A stretch of 64,000 nt of DNA from Methylococcaceae bacterium (GCA_030693065.1 JAUYBL010000002.1:44772-108771), one strand, 5' to 3'; numbered from the stretch's first letter, positions 9,190-19,283 are shown. The notes: generated from the letters alone by a model not told the origin. Made by a program: numbers and translations.

Positions 9190-10487
9190 GCGCAAGACGT
9201 CAAGTAGAGCAGTTATTAAAGTTTATTGATGCCAGTCCCAGTCCATGGCACGCGGTTGCTAGTGTAGAAACGCAGCTACTGTCTTTTCAGTTTGTTAAGT
9301 TAGATGAAGCTGACAAGTGGCCATTAAAGCCGGGAGGACGCTATTACGTTGTACGCGATTATTCTTCCATTATCGCTTTTGTTATGGGTCAAAAACCATT
9401 ACTTGAAACAGGTTTTAAGATCATCGGAGCGCACACTGATTCGCCTGGCTTAAGAGTAAAACCGCAACCAGTTACTGGTATAGATGGTTTATTACGATTG
9501 GGTGTTGAGGTTTACGGTGGCCCGATTTTGGCGACCTTTACAGATCGAGATTTAAGTTTAGCCGGGCGAGTGGTTTATAAAAATAACCAAGGCCACATAG
9601 ATAGTCAGTTAATTAAATTTGATCGACCTTTATTGCGGTTACCTAATTTAGCGATACATATGAATCGTACTGTGAATGAAGAGGGGTTAAAACTTCATAA
9701 GCAGTTCGAATTGCCGTTAATTCTCTCGCAATTGTCGGAACAGCAATTGCCTCAGGATTACTTTTTGGCTCTTTTACAGCAGCAGGTAGGTGTTGAGGCA
9801 ACGCGATTATTAACGTGGGAGCTTAATGTTTACGACACTCAAAAGGGTGCTTTATGGGGCGCAGAGCAGGAGTTTTATGCCGACAGTCAGTTAGATAATC
9901 TGGCTTCCTGCCATGCCGCTTTGCAAGCATTAATCGACGATTCAGTTCTGAATGCAGAAGCTACTCTAGTCTGTGGACTGTTTGATCATGAAGAAATAGG
10001 CAGTGAGAGCAATAAAGGCGCAGATGGCAGCTTTTTGCCAGATGTCCTGCAACGCATTGCCTGGTCACAGCAAATTCAAGGCGAAGATTTAATTAGGTCA
10101 TACGCAAAAAGCTTTATGATTAGTGCCGATATGGCGCACGCCTATCAACCCAATTTCCCCAATGCCTATGATCCTGAGCATAAGATAATGGTCAATGAAG
10201 GACCGGTAATCAAAATTAATGTTAATCAACGCTACAGTTCTGAAAGCGTATCTGCCGCTCAATTTGCTGGTTGGTGTGAGCAGGCGGGAGTGCCTTATCA
10301 AACCTATTCTCATCGATGTGATTTAGCATGCGGCAGTACTATTGGACCAATGGTCTCGGCTCGATTGGGGATTCGCTCGGTAGATGTTGGTAGTCCACTT
10401 TGGGCAATGCATAGCATCAGGGAATGTGCGGGTGTATCTGACCATGATTATCTGATAAAGGTGTTAAAAACGTTTTTAGTTAACTAG
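9186..10487 (+). CDS. apeB: M18 family aminopeptidase
   Basis: A dinuclear-zinc cytoplasmic aminopeptidase of family M18 (aspartyl aminopeptidase-like) that removes N-terminal residues from peptides. At 433 residues it has the usual length. Metal-binding and catalytic segments are visible in order: [13 protein letters not shown] (His and Asp), the [13 protein letters not shown] motif, [10 protein letters not shown] (Glu pair), [12 protein letters not shown], and the C-terminal [11 protein letters not shown] with a metal His. It is coupled to msrB through an ATGA overlap, which groups peptide turnover with protein repair. Confidence 0.93.
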   Translation: MSARRQVEQLLKFIDASPSPWHAVASVETQLLSFQFVKLDEADKWPLKPGGRYYVVRDYSSIIAFVMGQKPLLETGFKIIGAHTDSPGLRVKPQPVTGIDGLLRLGVEVYGGPILATFTDRDLSLAGRVVYKNNQGHIDSQLIKFDRPLLRLPNLAIHMNRTVNEEGLKLHKQFELPLILSQLSEQQLPQDYFLALLQQQVGVEATRLLTWELNVYDTQKGALWGAEQEFYADSQLDNLASCHAALQALIDDSVLNAEATLVCGLFDHEEIGSESNKGADGSFLPDVLQRIAWSQQIQGEDLIRSYAKSFMISADMAHAYQPNFPNAYDPEHKIMVNEGPVIKINVNQRYSSESVSAAQFAGWCEQAGVPYQTYSHRCDLACGSTIGPMVSARLGIRSVDVGSPLWAMHSIRECAGVSDHDYLIKVLKTFLVN

Positions 10488-10682
10488 TATTAAAGCAATT
10501 GTTGACTAAGCTTAAACGTTTTGACTACTGACCATAGAGAATGGTGAAAAACCAAGCACTTCGATGGTTCGCCAAGCCCCATTACAGGGTGCGAACAGTG
10601 CCTTGTATAGTTTCAGATTCGGTTCCAGATTCCCTGTATTTTTTTGTTTCGCGTTGATAACTGGGTAATACCAAATAATAAA

Positions 10683-11228
10683 ATGAATTTTATCCACACG
10701 ACATTGTTGCTGATTTGCTTTAGCATCTGCCTGCCGGTGGGCTTGGCTGTGGCTGATGAAGACAATGCCGAATTTAAAGTCAAAGCAGGTTATTTATACA
10801 ATTTTACGAAATTTGTAACTTGGCCAAAAGACGACTCAACGACCTTTAATATTTGTATTTTGGGTATCGATCCCTTCGGTGAGTTGATAGATCCCATCGA
10901 AAAAAGGACAGCACTTAATTTGCCTATTAAGCTGTTCAGAATTAACACGATCAGTAATACACAACGTTGTCATATCGTTTATATAGGTTCAGGCACCAGG
11001 GAACAAGTTGTCCAAAAGGGCGCGTTGATTATTCGCGATATGGGTAAAACCTTGTCGGTGGGTGAGGGCGAGGCCTTTACAGAAGGCTTAGGCATGATTG
11101 GTTTTGTTAGCAGGGAGGGCAGAATAAAGCTCCAAGTGAATCTAAAAAACCTACAACAAAGTGGCTTGGCAGTCAGTGCTAAGTTGCTTGAAGTTGCTGA
11201 AATTGTAGGAGGTAACGGTCATGATTAA
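10683..11228 (+). CDS. YfiR-like (DUF4154) periplasmic protein
   Basis: A small secreted protein of the DUF4154 family. Its known member YfiR is a periplasmic, redox-sensitive repressor of the membrane diguanylate cyclase YfiN/TpbB. The ATG at 10683 is chosen because it begins a normal signal peptide (hydrophobic LLLICFSICLPVGLAV, cleavage near AVADE); an ATG at 10644 would add 13 odd residues. The mature protein begins with the family hallmark EFKVKAGYLYNFTKFVTWP. It also has the IGFVSREGRIKLQVNL segment found in the family. It overlaps the following GGDEF-EAL gene by 8 bp, matching the known YfiR-YfiN gene order. Confidence 0.9.
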   Translation: MNFIHTTLLLICFSICLPVGLAVADEDNAEFKVKAGYLYNFTKFVTWPKDDSTTFNICILGIDPFGELIDPIEKRTALNLPIKLFRINTISNTQRCHIVYIGSGTREQVVQKGALIIRDMGKTLSVGEGEAFTEGLGMIGFVSREGRIKLQVNLKNLQQSGLAVSAKLLEVAEIVGGNGHD

Positions 11229-13623
11229 GTTGATTCGTAACCTGCCAATCAATCGTAAGTTGTTATTAATACTGCTTTTTTCTAGTGTGACCTCGTTATT
11301 ATTTGCTGGTGTGCTTTTGGTTGTGTTGGAAATTTCAGAATTTCAACGTGCTACCAGCGAGGATCTTTCCGCTTTTGCTAAAATTGTTGGCAATAGAAGT
11401 AGCGCAGCTTTACTGTTTGAAGATAAAAAAGTAGCTCAAGAAAACCTTGCTGTGCTACATACCTTGCCAGCAGTTCAAGTATCTTGTCTTTATGATGCTC
11501 ATAATGTTGTCTTTGCTGAGTTACATAAGGATCAACAACCGTCCTGGAATTGCCCCGCGTTAATCAAAGCAGAAAAGACTCGTTTTGAATTTGGGCATCT
11601 CGCTGTTATTCAACCAATAATTGAAGATGGTAGCGAAATAGGCACTGTTTATATTCACGCAGATTTAAGCGCCGGTTACTGGCAAAAAATTCAATTTACC
11701 GGATTGATATTTTTGGTGTTAATTGGTGTATCGATACTCACATTCTTTTTGTCGACACCGCTACTTAAATTAATTTCTGCACCGATAAAAAAACTGGTAA
11801 GTACTGTTAAACAGATTAGTGAGACTCAGGATTTCTCTTTACGCGCCGTTAAAGTAAATAATGATGAAACAGGAGTTCTGGTTGATGCATTCAATGCATT
11901 GATTGCAACAGTAAACAACCAAAATAAAGCGTTAACCCGGGCAAAAAACCGTTATTTGGCGCTTTATGATGATAATCCAACCATGATTTTTAACCTAAAT
12001 GAGTTTGGGGTGATTTTGTCAGTAAATCGTACCGGCGCTAAACATTTAGGTTCGGCTGTTAAGGATTTACAAGGTTGTTCAATCTTCGATTTTGTCCATA
12101 TTGAAGACATGTCCGGCGTGCATCAACTACTAGAAGATTGCATGTTCCGTTCGATGCAAGCGCATAAACAAGATTTTAGACAGATTCGTCATAACGGGCA
12201 GGTTATTTGGGTTAGAGCAACGGGTAAGAAAATTACCGATGATGTCGGGCAAATAAGCTATTTGTTGGTATGCGAAGATATTACTGAAGCGCGCCTACTC
12301 AGTGAAAAAATTGCCTATCAGGCCAGTCATGATTCCTTAACTGGTCTCGCCAATCGTAGTCAGTTTGATAACTACATTAAGCAGTCTGTGGCTTCGGCAC
12401 ATGCCGATAATTTACATCATGTGTTGTGCTATTTAGACTTGGATCAGTTTAAGGTTGTAAATGATACTTGCGGTCACTTGGCAGGGGATGAATTACTTAG
12501 ACAGCTTGGCGATCTGCTTAAAAGAAATATTCGCAGGCATGATTTTGTTGCCCGCTTGGGTGGCGATGAGTTCGGTATTTTGATGCATGATTGCTTATTA
12601 AGTGAGGCATTTGTCGCCTGCGAAAAACTGCGCGATATGGTTAGAGACTTCCATTTCGCGTGGGAAGATAGAAGTTTCACCATAGGTGTCAGTATCGGAA
12701 TTTCTGCAATAACCGGCACCAGCAGTAGTGCTGTTGATCTACTCAAAGAAGCCGATGCTGCCTGTTATGCCGCCAAAGACAAAGGCCGCAATAGAGTGCA
12801 TGTTTACCGTCCTGACGATGAAGAATTAGCTATGCGTCAGGGTGAAATGCAATGGGTAGAAAGAATTCAACAAGGTTTGGCACAGAATCGTTTTTGTTTG
12901 TATGGACAACCTATTGTTGCAATCGGCCATGAGGAAGAAGGCTTACATTTTGAAACCTTGGTGCGTTACCAAGATGAAAATGGTCGAATAATTCCACCGG
13001 GCGCATTTTTACCAGCTGCCGAGCGATATAACCTAGCATCAGAACTTGATCGTTGGGTTGTTAGCCATTTATTTGCTTGGATGGCACAAAAAGAAGGCTT
13101 TCTTCAGCAACTCTCGGTTTGCTCGGTGAATTTGTCAGGTGTATCAATGTCAGATGAGACCATGCTGGCGTTTATCTCAGAACAATTTAATATTTGGGGG
13201 ATTCCCGCCCATAAAATTTGTTTTGAGGTAACAGAAACAGCTGCTATTGCCAATTTATCTTATGCCACCAATTTTATTCATCAATTACGTGACAAAGGCT
13301 GTTCGTTCTCACTGGATGATTTCGGTAGCGGCTTATCATCCTTTGCTTATTTGAAAAACTTGCCAGTCGATTATCTGAAAATTGATGGCCTATTCGTTAA
13401 AGACATACTTGATGACAAAGTTGATTTGGCAATGGTCAAGTCAATTAACGAAGTAGGGCATGTGATGGATAAAAAAACTATTGCTGAGTTCGTTGAAAAT
13501 GAGCAGATTTATAATTTACTTAATGTCTTGGGAGTTGATTATGCCCAAGGTTACGGTATTGGCAAGCCGGTGCCGTTGGACGAGTTGAAGCTGATAAAAC
13601 CATTTATGGTGTTGCCGAAATGA
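11221..13623 (+). CDS. Membrane CHASE8-HAMP-PAS-GGDEF-EAL c-di-GMP enzyme
   Basis: An 800-residue membrane protein likely to make and/or break down c-di-GMP. Order: TM1 (about 13-37), periplasmic CHASE8-type domain (about 38-150, with SAALLFEDKKVAQENL), TM2 (about 158-180), HAMP (about 183-240), PAS (about 243-365), GGDEF (about 370-525) and EAL (about 540-795). RLGGDEFGIL is intact, so the cyclase should work. In the EAL part the signature is ETL, but NLSG, the FEVTETA glutamate, SLDDFGSG, LKIDGLF and AEFVEN are present, so phosphodiesterase activity is plausible. The upstream YfiR-like and downstream TonB receptor genes overlap it, suggesting that a periplasmic signal sets its output. Confidence 0.93.
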   Translation: MIKLIRNLPINRKLLLILLFSSVTSLLFAGVLLVVLEISEFQRATSEDLSAFAKIVGNRSSAALLFEDKKVAQENLAVLHTLPAVQVSCLYDAHNVVFAELHKDQQPSWNCPALIKAEKTRFEFGHLAVIQPIIEDGSEIGTVYIHADLSAGYWQKIQFTGLIFLVLIGVSILTFFLSTPLLKLISAPIKKLVSTVKQISETQDFSLRAVKVNNDETGVLVDAFNALIATVNNQNKALTRAKNRYLALYDDNPTMIFNLNEFGVILSVNRTGAKHLGSAVKDLQGCSIFDFVHIEDMSGVHQLLEDCMFRSMQAHKQDFRQIRHNGQVIWVRATGKKITDDVGQISYLLVCEDITEARLLSEKIAYQASHDSLTGLANRSQFDNYIKQSVASAHADNLHHVLCYLDLDQFKVVNDTCGHLAGDELLRQLGDLLKRNIRRHDFVARLGGDEFGILMHDCLLSEAFVACEKLRDMVRDFHFAWEDRSFTIGVSIGISAITGTSSSAVDLLKEADAACYAAKDKGRNRVHVYRPDDEELAMRQGEMQWVERIQQGLAQNRFCLYGQPIVAIGHEEEGLHFETLVRYQDENGRIIPPGAFLPAAERYNLASELDRWVVSHLFAWMAQKEGFLQQLSVCSVNLSGVSMSDETMLAFISEQFNIWGIPAHKICFEVTETAAIANLSYATNFIHQLRDKGCSFSLDDFGSGLSSFAYLKNLPVDYLKIDGLFVKDILDDKVDLAMVKSINEVGHVMDKKTIAEFVENEQIYNLLNVLGVDYAQGYGIGKPVPLDELKLIKPFMVLPK

Positions 13624-15779
13624 GAATGTGTCGAGCTTTAGCAAAATATTTAAGCGTAATTTGCTTTTCTAGTGTTGGCGAGCTTAGCGCTGCTGAAAAC
13701 ATCGACGATTTTTTTGATAAATCACCCGCAGAATTAGCATCTACACCAGTGACTATAGCGACTGGTACCGCCAAACCACTTGCTGAGTCAGCGGCAGTTA
13801 CCACAGTAATTACTGCTGATCAGATTAAATCAATGGGTGCAACCGAGTTGCATGAAGTTCTGGAAACAGTGCCTGGCATGCATGCCAGTGTTCAGGGTTT
13901 ATCCGGCGATTATAATTACTCCTTACGTGGTATCCGCAACGCTACCAACTCCCAGACATTATTCTTGTTAAACGGCACACGTATTACTACGCCGTTTCGC
14001 GGTACATTGATGACTGGCCTGGAGCTGCCAATTGATGCCATTCAACAAGTTGAGGTTATAAGAGGACCGGGGTCGGCATTGTATGGTGCGGATGCTTTTG
14101 CTGGTGTTATCAACATTATTACTAAAAAAGCTAAAGATATTAACGGCGCTACCGTTGGTGGCAGGGTAGGAGATCATGATACCCAAAGCGGCTGGGGACA
14201 ATATGGCACTGAATGGGCCGGTTGGGATGTAGCAACCAGCCTTCAATATCAGCATACCGGCGGTGATGGTAGCCGAGTTCTTTCAGCGGATGCGCAGACA
14301 GTGCTTGATAATAAAACCGGCACTCAGGCCTCGCACGCACCTGGTGCATTGAATTCGCGGCTGGAGTCCTTAAACGCTCACCTGAATTTACAACGTAAAC
14401 ACTGGGACATCGGTTTCTGGGCCTTTAATGCTGAAGGTGATATGCGTGCGGGTGTGGCGGGTGCGTTGGACCCGAATGGCGTAGCAAACGGGGAACAATA
14501 TTTAGGGGATGTGCGGTTTTCGACTGAAGACTGGTCTGAAAATTGGGAGTTATTAGCTCACGCCAGTTATTTACATAACAATGTGCAGTCCAAGGCTAAG
14601 TTGTTTCCTGACGGTGCTATGTTGCCATTAGATGCCGCGGGTAATATAAATCCGTCTGGAACAACAATAGCAATATTTCCTTGGGGTGCTAAAGATTATG
14701 CCAGCCAAGTTGAGGATATTCCTGCAGTTGAGATCAGTGCTATTTATCGTGGCTTGGACAAGCACTTATTCCGTTTTTCAACAGGGTTTCGATACGAATC
14801 GATTACTACCAGTGAAAGTAAAAATTATGGTGCAGGCGTAATTGATGTAAATTCGCTACCTCCGTCTCCTTTACCAGGGATTGGATTTGTTAACGGTGGT
14901 TTAACCACTACTACAGGTACACCTTATATTTATTTACCCGACACCCAACGCACAATCTGGTCTTTTGTTGCTCAAGATGAATGGCAATTGGCAGATAATT
15001 GGCAGTTGACTGCCGGTTTGCGTTACGACGAGTATTCGGATTTTGGTGGCACCATCAACCCGCGTGCCGCGTTGGTGTGGAATATCAATACTCAGATAAC
15101 ATCAAAATTACTGTATGGTCGTGCGTTTAGAGCACCCAACTTTTCCGAGCAAGGCAATCAAAACAATCCAGTGTTATTAGGAAATAGAAGCTTAAAACCC
15201 GAAACGATTAATACTTATGAATGGGCGATTGATTATCATCCATTTTCCTCGCTTAGAACTGCCGCGAATGTTTACTACTATAAAATCGATGAGCATATAG
15301 ATTTAGTGAAAAACGCTAATAATACCGGCTCCACTTTTCAAAATAATGCTGATCAACAAGGTGTGGGGACAGAGCTAGAGGCTAATTGGCAAGTCAACGA
15401 ACAGTGGCGATTGATGGGTAACTATGCATGGCAGCATACTAAACTTGACCATCAAAATGTCAGTCAAGTTGCTGGTGTGCCGGAACATCATGTGTACTTT
15501 GCTACCGCTTGGCAATTCTTACCCAAATGGCAATTACAACCGCAGATTAACTGGATCGGCAGCAGGATAAATCCAATTCCAGGCAACGGCACATTGGATG
15601 ATTACGAAACAATAGATTTCACCTTAAGAGGTAAAAAAATATTTGGACATCTTAATTTGACTGCTTCTTTGCGAAATGCATTTGATGTCACTCCTTATGA
15701 GCCAGCGGCTGTCGAGATAGGTGGTAATTTCCCCATGCCGGGCAGAAGTTTTTATCTTGAAGCTTCAATCAACTTTTAA
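13620..15779 (+). CDS. TonB-dependent outer-membrane receptor (first of tandem pair)
   Basis: A 719-residue TonB-dependent receptor: signal peptide ending near ELSAAEN, plug domain from about residue 50 (VTTVITADQIKSMGATELHE, then IEVIRGPGSALYG-type block with YGADAFAGVINIITKKAKD), then a 22-strand-type beta-barrel ending in an aromatic terminus (SFYLEASINF), as outer-membrane insertion requires. The mature N-terminus (FFDKSPAELASTPVTIATG) is typical of receptors that sit with DUF4154 proteins. Its ATG overlaps the GGDEF-EAL stop by 4 bp. The ligand is not predictable. The gene after it is a close paralogue, so the pair arose by tandem duplication. Confidence 0.93.
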   Translation: MRMCRALAKYLSVICFSSVGELSAAENIDDFFDKSPAELASTPVTIATGTAKPLAESAAVTTVITADQIKSMGATELHEVLETVPGMHASVQGLSGDYNYSLRGIRNATNSQTLFLLNGTRITTPFRGTLMTGLELPIDAIQQVEVIRGPGSALYGADAFAGVINIITKKAKDINGATVGGRVGDHDTQSGWGQYGTEWAGWDVATSLQYQHTGGDGSRVLSADAQTVLDNKTGTQASHAPGALNSRLESLNAHLNLQRKHWDIGFWAFNAEGDMRAGVAGALDPNGVANGEQYLGDVRFSTEDWSENWELLAHASYLHNNVQSKAKLFPDGAMLPLDAAGNINPSGTTIAIFPWGAKDYASQVEDIPAVEISAIYRGLDKHLFRFSTGFRYESITTSESKNYGAGVIDVNSLPPSPLPGIGFVNGGLTTTTGTPYIYLPDTQRTIWSFVAQDEWQLADNWQLTAGLRYDEYSDFGGTINPRAALVWNINTQITSKLLYGRAFRAPNFSEQGNQNNPVLLGNRSLKPETINTYEWAIDYHPFSSLRTAANVYYYKIDEHIDLVKNANNTGSTFQNNADQQGVGTELEANWQVNEQWRLMGNYAWQHTKLDHQNVSQVAGVPEHHVYFATAWQFLPKWQLQPQINWIGSRINPIPGNGTLDDYETIDFTLRGKKIFGHLNLTASLRNAFDVTPYEPAAVEIGGNFPMPGRSFYLEASINF

Positions 15780-17956
15780 TGAGAATAGTGGTTAAGTTGT
15801 CAACAGCTAATCAAATTGAAAAGCAGCGAATTAAATTTACAATAACTCTAATTTGCTCAGCAACGTTGCTCGTGTCTAATGCCGCTGTCTCTGAAGAGAT
15901 GGACATATTTTTTGATAAATCTCCCGCTGAATTAGCCGCTATGCCAGTCACAATAGCTACTGGTACTGCAACGCCATTATTACAGGCGGCGGCAGTAACC
16001 TCGGTAATTACTGCTGAACAAATCAAAGCCATGGGAGCGACCGAGTTACATGAGGTGTTGGATACCGTGCCAGGTATGCACGCCAGTGTGCAATCATCCA
16101 CTGGCGATGTTAATTACACAGTACGAGGCATGCGCAATGCGACCAACTCGCAACTGTTGGTGCTATTAAACGGTACTCGCACTACTGTTCCTTATCTCGG
16201 CTCAAATATGACCGGGATGGAACTGCCAATTGAGGCAATTCAGAAAATAGAAGTAATCCGTGGTCCAGGTTCAGCGCTATATGGCGCCGATGCTTTTGCC
16301 GGGGTAATTAATATCATCACTAAAAAAGCCAAGGATATTGCTGGAGTCAATGTGGGTGGACGAGTAGGTGACCATGATTCTCAAAGTGGTTGGGGACAAT
16401 ATGGTGAGCAATGGGCAGGATGGGATGTTGCGGCTAATTTTCAATATCAAAACACTGGTGGCGATCAAGGACGCGTGCTGAAATCAGACCAGCAAACAGT
16501 TTTAGACAAAGCTTTTGGAAGCAATGCCTCACATGCTCCGGGAGCTTTGAACACGCAGTATAAAACCTTCAATGGACATCTTAATCTCCAGCGTAAACAT
16601 TGGGATCTTGGTTTTTGGGCTTTCAATGCTGAAGGTGGAACACGCGCAGGTAATACTGTTGCTTTAGATCCTAATGGCAAAGTCAATGCTGAGCAATATT
16701 TGGGAGATGTACGATTTTCAACGGAAGATTGGTTTGAACAGTGGGAGTTTTTAGCACATGCCAGCTATTTAAGGGCTGATTTTCAAGCAAATTTGCAAGT
16801 GTTTCCAGACAACGCAGTTGTGAGTATAGACAGTGATGGTAATACCTTACCCAGAGCTAATGCTATTGGTACCCGCACCTTTGTAAATGGGATTAATGCA
16901 AGCGTGGGGCGTGTTGAAGATATTCCTGCTCTCGAGTTGAGTGCTATTTTTAAAGGCTGGAATAACCATTTACTTCGCGTGACTACAGGTTTTCGTTATG
17001 AGCAGATCACCACAAGTGACTATAGAAATTTTGGCAAAGGTATTATTGATAGTAACTCACCGGCAGTGATTGATGGCACTTTAACCAATATCACAGGTAC
17101 ACCTTATGCTTATTTGGCGGATACGCAGCGGAATATTTTGTCGGCTGCATTTCAGGATGAATGGCAGTTAGCCGATGATTGGCAGCTGACTGCGGGTGTG
17201 CGTTACGATCATTACTCTGATTTTGGCGGTACGGTTAATCCTCGAGCTGCATTGGTGTGGAACATTAACCAAAAACTCACCACAAAATGGTTATATGGTC
17301 AGGCATTTCGGGCACCAGCATTTGCCGAGCTGGGCGCACAAAATAATCCGGTGCGTTTGGGAAATGAAAATTTAAAACCGGAAACGATTCAAACCTACGA
17401 GTGGGCGTTCGATTATCGCCCGTTCTCATCACTCAGAACTGCAGTGAATCTTTACTATTATCAAATTAAAGATCTCATCGCGCTTATGCCTGATAACGCT
17501 AAAGCAACGTCAACCTTTCAAAATACAGGTAAGCAAGATGGTTACGGAACCGAATTTGAATGGCACTGGCAGGTCAATACACAATGGTCAGCGGTAGGAA
17601 ATTATGCTTGGCAGAATGCAATTAATCAGCAAATCAACAAACGAGTGACAGGTGTGCCCGAGCATCAGGTGTATGCAGCAGCCATCTGGCAGTTTTTGCC
17701 AAAATGGCAACTACAGCCACAGATTAACTGGATCGGTAGCCGCATCAATCCAATTACAGAAAATGGGCCGTTAAATGATTACCAAACCATTGATTTCACC
17801 CTAAGGGGCAAAAAAATATACGGACAGCTCAATATTGCGGCATCGTTACGTAATGCTTTTGATGCGACCCCAAGTGAACCCGTAGGTGCAAAAATTGGTG
17901 ATAATTTTCCAATGCCTGGACGAAGCTTTTACCTTGAAGCCTCAATCCATTTTTGA
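15779..17956 (+). CDS. TonB-dependent outer-membrane receptor (second of tandem pair)
   Basis: A 725-residue paralogue of the preceding receptor, sharing FFDKSPAELA and PVTIATGTA at the mature N-terminus, the plug blocks (ADQI/AEQIK, RGPGSALYGADAFAGVINII) and the barrel end SFYLEASIHF. The two differ most in the loops around residues 330-400, where ligand-binding extracellular loops would lie. Its ATG shares one base with the upstream stop (TAATG), which keeps the four-gene operon translationally coupled. Duplication with loop divergence suggests two related ligands or two surface states feeding one c-di-GMP sensor; that is inference. Confidence 0.93.
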   Translation: MRIVVKLSTANQIEKQRIKFTITLICSATLLVSNAAVSEEMDIFFDKSPAELAAMPVTIATGTATPLLQAAAVTSVITAEQIKAMGATELHEVLDTVPGMHASVQSSTGDVNYTVRGMRNATNSQLLVLLNGTRTTVPYLGSNMTGMELPIEAIQKIEVIRGPGSALYGADAFAGVINIITKKAKDIAGVNVGGRVGDHDSQSGWGQYGEQWAGWDVAANFQYQNTGGDQGRVLKSDQQTVLDKAFGSNASHAPGALNTQYKTFNGHLNLQRKHWDLGFWAFNAEGGTRAGNTVALDPNGKVNAEQYLGDVRFSTEDWFEQWEFLAHASYLRADFQANLQVFPDNAVVSIDSDGNTLPRANAIGTRTFVNGINASVGRVEDIPALELSAIFKGWNNHLLRVTTGFRYEQITTSDYRNFGKGIIDSNSPAVIDGTLTNITGTPYAYLADTQRNILSAAFQDEWQLADDWQLTAGVRYDHYSDFGGTVNPRAALVWNINQKLTTKWLYGQAFRAPAFAELGAQNNPVRLGNENLKPETIQTYEWAFDYRPFSSLRTAVNLYYYQIKDLIALMPDNAKATSTFQNTGKQDGYGTEFEWHWQVNTQWSAVGNYAWQNAINQQINKRVTGVPEHQVYAAAIWQFLPKWQLQPQINWIGSRINPITENGPLNDYQTIDFTLRGKKIYGQLNIAASLRNAFDATPSEPVGAKIGDNFPMPGRSFYLEASIHF

Positions 17957-17957
17957 T

Positions 17958-18539
17958 ATGACCAATCTTGCTCCTTTTGATGGAGAACTGTATTTAATCA
18001 GGCAGTTTTATCCATATCAAGAAGCTCAGTTGTTATTTGTTGAGTTGCTAAGCAGTCTAGCCTGGCAAGAAGAATCAATTTTTATTTTTGGCAAGTGGGT
18101 TAAGGTGCCACGATTGATGTGCTGGATTGGCGATGCGGATGTTCACTATCGTTATTCAGGCGTAGATCATCAACCAAGCCCATGGACGCAAGGCTTGCAA
18201 GCAGTCAGGCAACGCATAGAGCAGCAGTGCCGATATGGGTTTAACAGCGTTTTAGCTAATCTGTACCGTGATGGTCAAGATTCAATGGGATGTCATGCTG
18301 ACAATGAAAAAGAGCTAGGAGTAAATCCTTTGATTGCTTCGCTGAGCTTTGGAGAAGTTCGATTGTTCAGAATGCATCATAAAAAACGAAAAGAGCGCTT
18401 GGATATATTTTTACAAAACGGTGATTTATTGATTATGGCAGGTGCTTTGCAACATCATTGGTTACATAGCTTGCCCAAAACTAAACAACCAAAGACGCCG
18501 CGAATTAACTTAACTTTTCGTAAAATACAGATTGACTGA
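17958..18539 (+). CDS. alkB: AlkB-family alpha-ketoglutarate-dependent dioxygenase
   Basis: A 193-residue Fe(II)/2-oxoglutarate dioxygenase of the AlkB family, which directly reverses alkylation damage on DNA or RNA bases. The iron ligands are visible as HADNEKELG (HxD) and the His in QHHWLHSLPKTK. The 2-oxoglutarate-binding arginines are in PRINLTFRKI, preceded by the family segment IASLSFGEVRLF. The ATG at 17958 is chosen because it follows the receptor stop by 1 bp and starts the conserved region; an earlier in-frame start would lie inside the receptor gene. It resembles the ABH2/ABH3-like subgroup more than E. coli AlkB. It is probably read through from the operon upstream. Confidence 0.9.
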   Translation: MTNLAPFDGELYLIRQFYPYQEAQLLFVELLSSLAWQEESIFIFGKWVKVPRLMCWIGDADVHYRYSGVDHQPSPWTQGLQAVRQRIEQQCRYGFNSVLANLYRDGQDSMGCHADNEKELGVNPLIASLSFGEVRLFRMHHKKRKERLDIFLQNGDLLIMAGALQHHWLHSLPKTKQPKTPRINLTFRKIQID

Positions 18540-18566
18540 AAACCACTAACCAGATTTTAAAAATTA

Positions 18567-19283
18567 TTAATTCCAAAAGCTGCCTTTATTAGTCAACATA
18601 TTCCACTTGCTCTCATCCTTATTTGCCACACCTTCAAGTAAATTATCTACGTTAATTATGCAAGGTTGTCGTTTGCCATGGTAATCCGTTAAGGGGCCAA
18701 TCTCGTTAAAATTTATACCGAGCATCGTAAAAAAGCGTATCAATGCCGGTTCCATAACCGCAAACCAGTCTTTAATGCCGTGGTCATAGCTTATTTTGAT
18801 TAAACAAGCGAATAAGGCCAGAGTAATGTGAGGAAAAATACGTCGTTCGTCTAGTGTAAAAGTATTTTCATGTCTGGAATTCATGGGGAATTCGTTTTTT
18901 CTTCTTCTAAATTCTTTCGATATACAAAATCGAGAAGCTTCTGCCAATGAATGCCGAGAAACATTCGTTAACGCATCAGTTTTATCAATTTTGCTATGTA
19001 TTTCAATTGGAAATAATTTGTCAGGATTATTTTTATCGGGGAGAATAAGGCGGGTAGTAGCCATGTAAACGTTAAGTTTACGGTGATAAATTAAATAGTG
19101 ACAAGAGTGACTATCAAATTCATCAGATTCCATGGCTTCTTTAAAATGCGTAGAATCTAAAAATTCATTTTCAACACAATAAACTTGATACCGTAGCTTA
19201 TAGACTTCTTTTTTAAGTTCTTCCGAATTTGCCGGAACCATTTCAAAATATTCATTAAAAACATCAATAATACTGTTAGGCAT
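18567..19283 (-). CDS. PEP-CTERM/exosortase-associated acyltransferase
   Basis: A 238-residue GNAT-like protein resembling the PEP-CTERM/exosortase system-associated acyltransferases and N-acyl amino acid synthases, relatives of autoinducer synthases. Features: FNEYFEMVPANSEELKKEVY followed by LRYQVYCVENEF near the N-terminus, and the VSRHSLAEASRFCISKEFR block (AEASRFCIS is characteristic). A downstream GIKDWFAVMEPALIRFFTM helix region completes the family pattern. In other genomes this family sits with exosortase A and exopolysaccharide genes; here it stands alone, convergent with alkB. The exosortase in this window is of the H type and is on a transposon, so they are probably unrelated. Confidence 0.82.
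   Translation of the reverse strand: MPNSIIDVFNEYFEMVPANSEELKKEVYKLRYQVYCVENEFLDSTHFKEAMESDEFDSHSCHYLIYHRKLNVYMATTRLILPDKNNPDKLFPIEIHSKIDKTDALTNVSRHSLAEASRFCISKEFRRRKNEFPMNSRHENTFTLDERRIFPHITLALFACLIKISYDHGIKDWFAVMEPALIRFFTMLGINFNEIGPLTDYHGKRQPCIINVDNLLEGVANKDESKWNMLTNKGSFWN

Noticed and set aside
10488..10682. Possible c-di-GMP riboswitch before the YfiR-like gene.
   Set aside because: No GEMM-type conserved loops could be matched; only short unrelated complementary stretches are present.
10512..10697. Minus-strand 61-residue ORF upstream of the YfiR-like gene.
   Set aside because: No ribosome-binding site or family resemblance; it covers the control region of the operon on the other strand.
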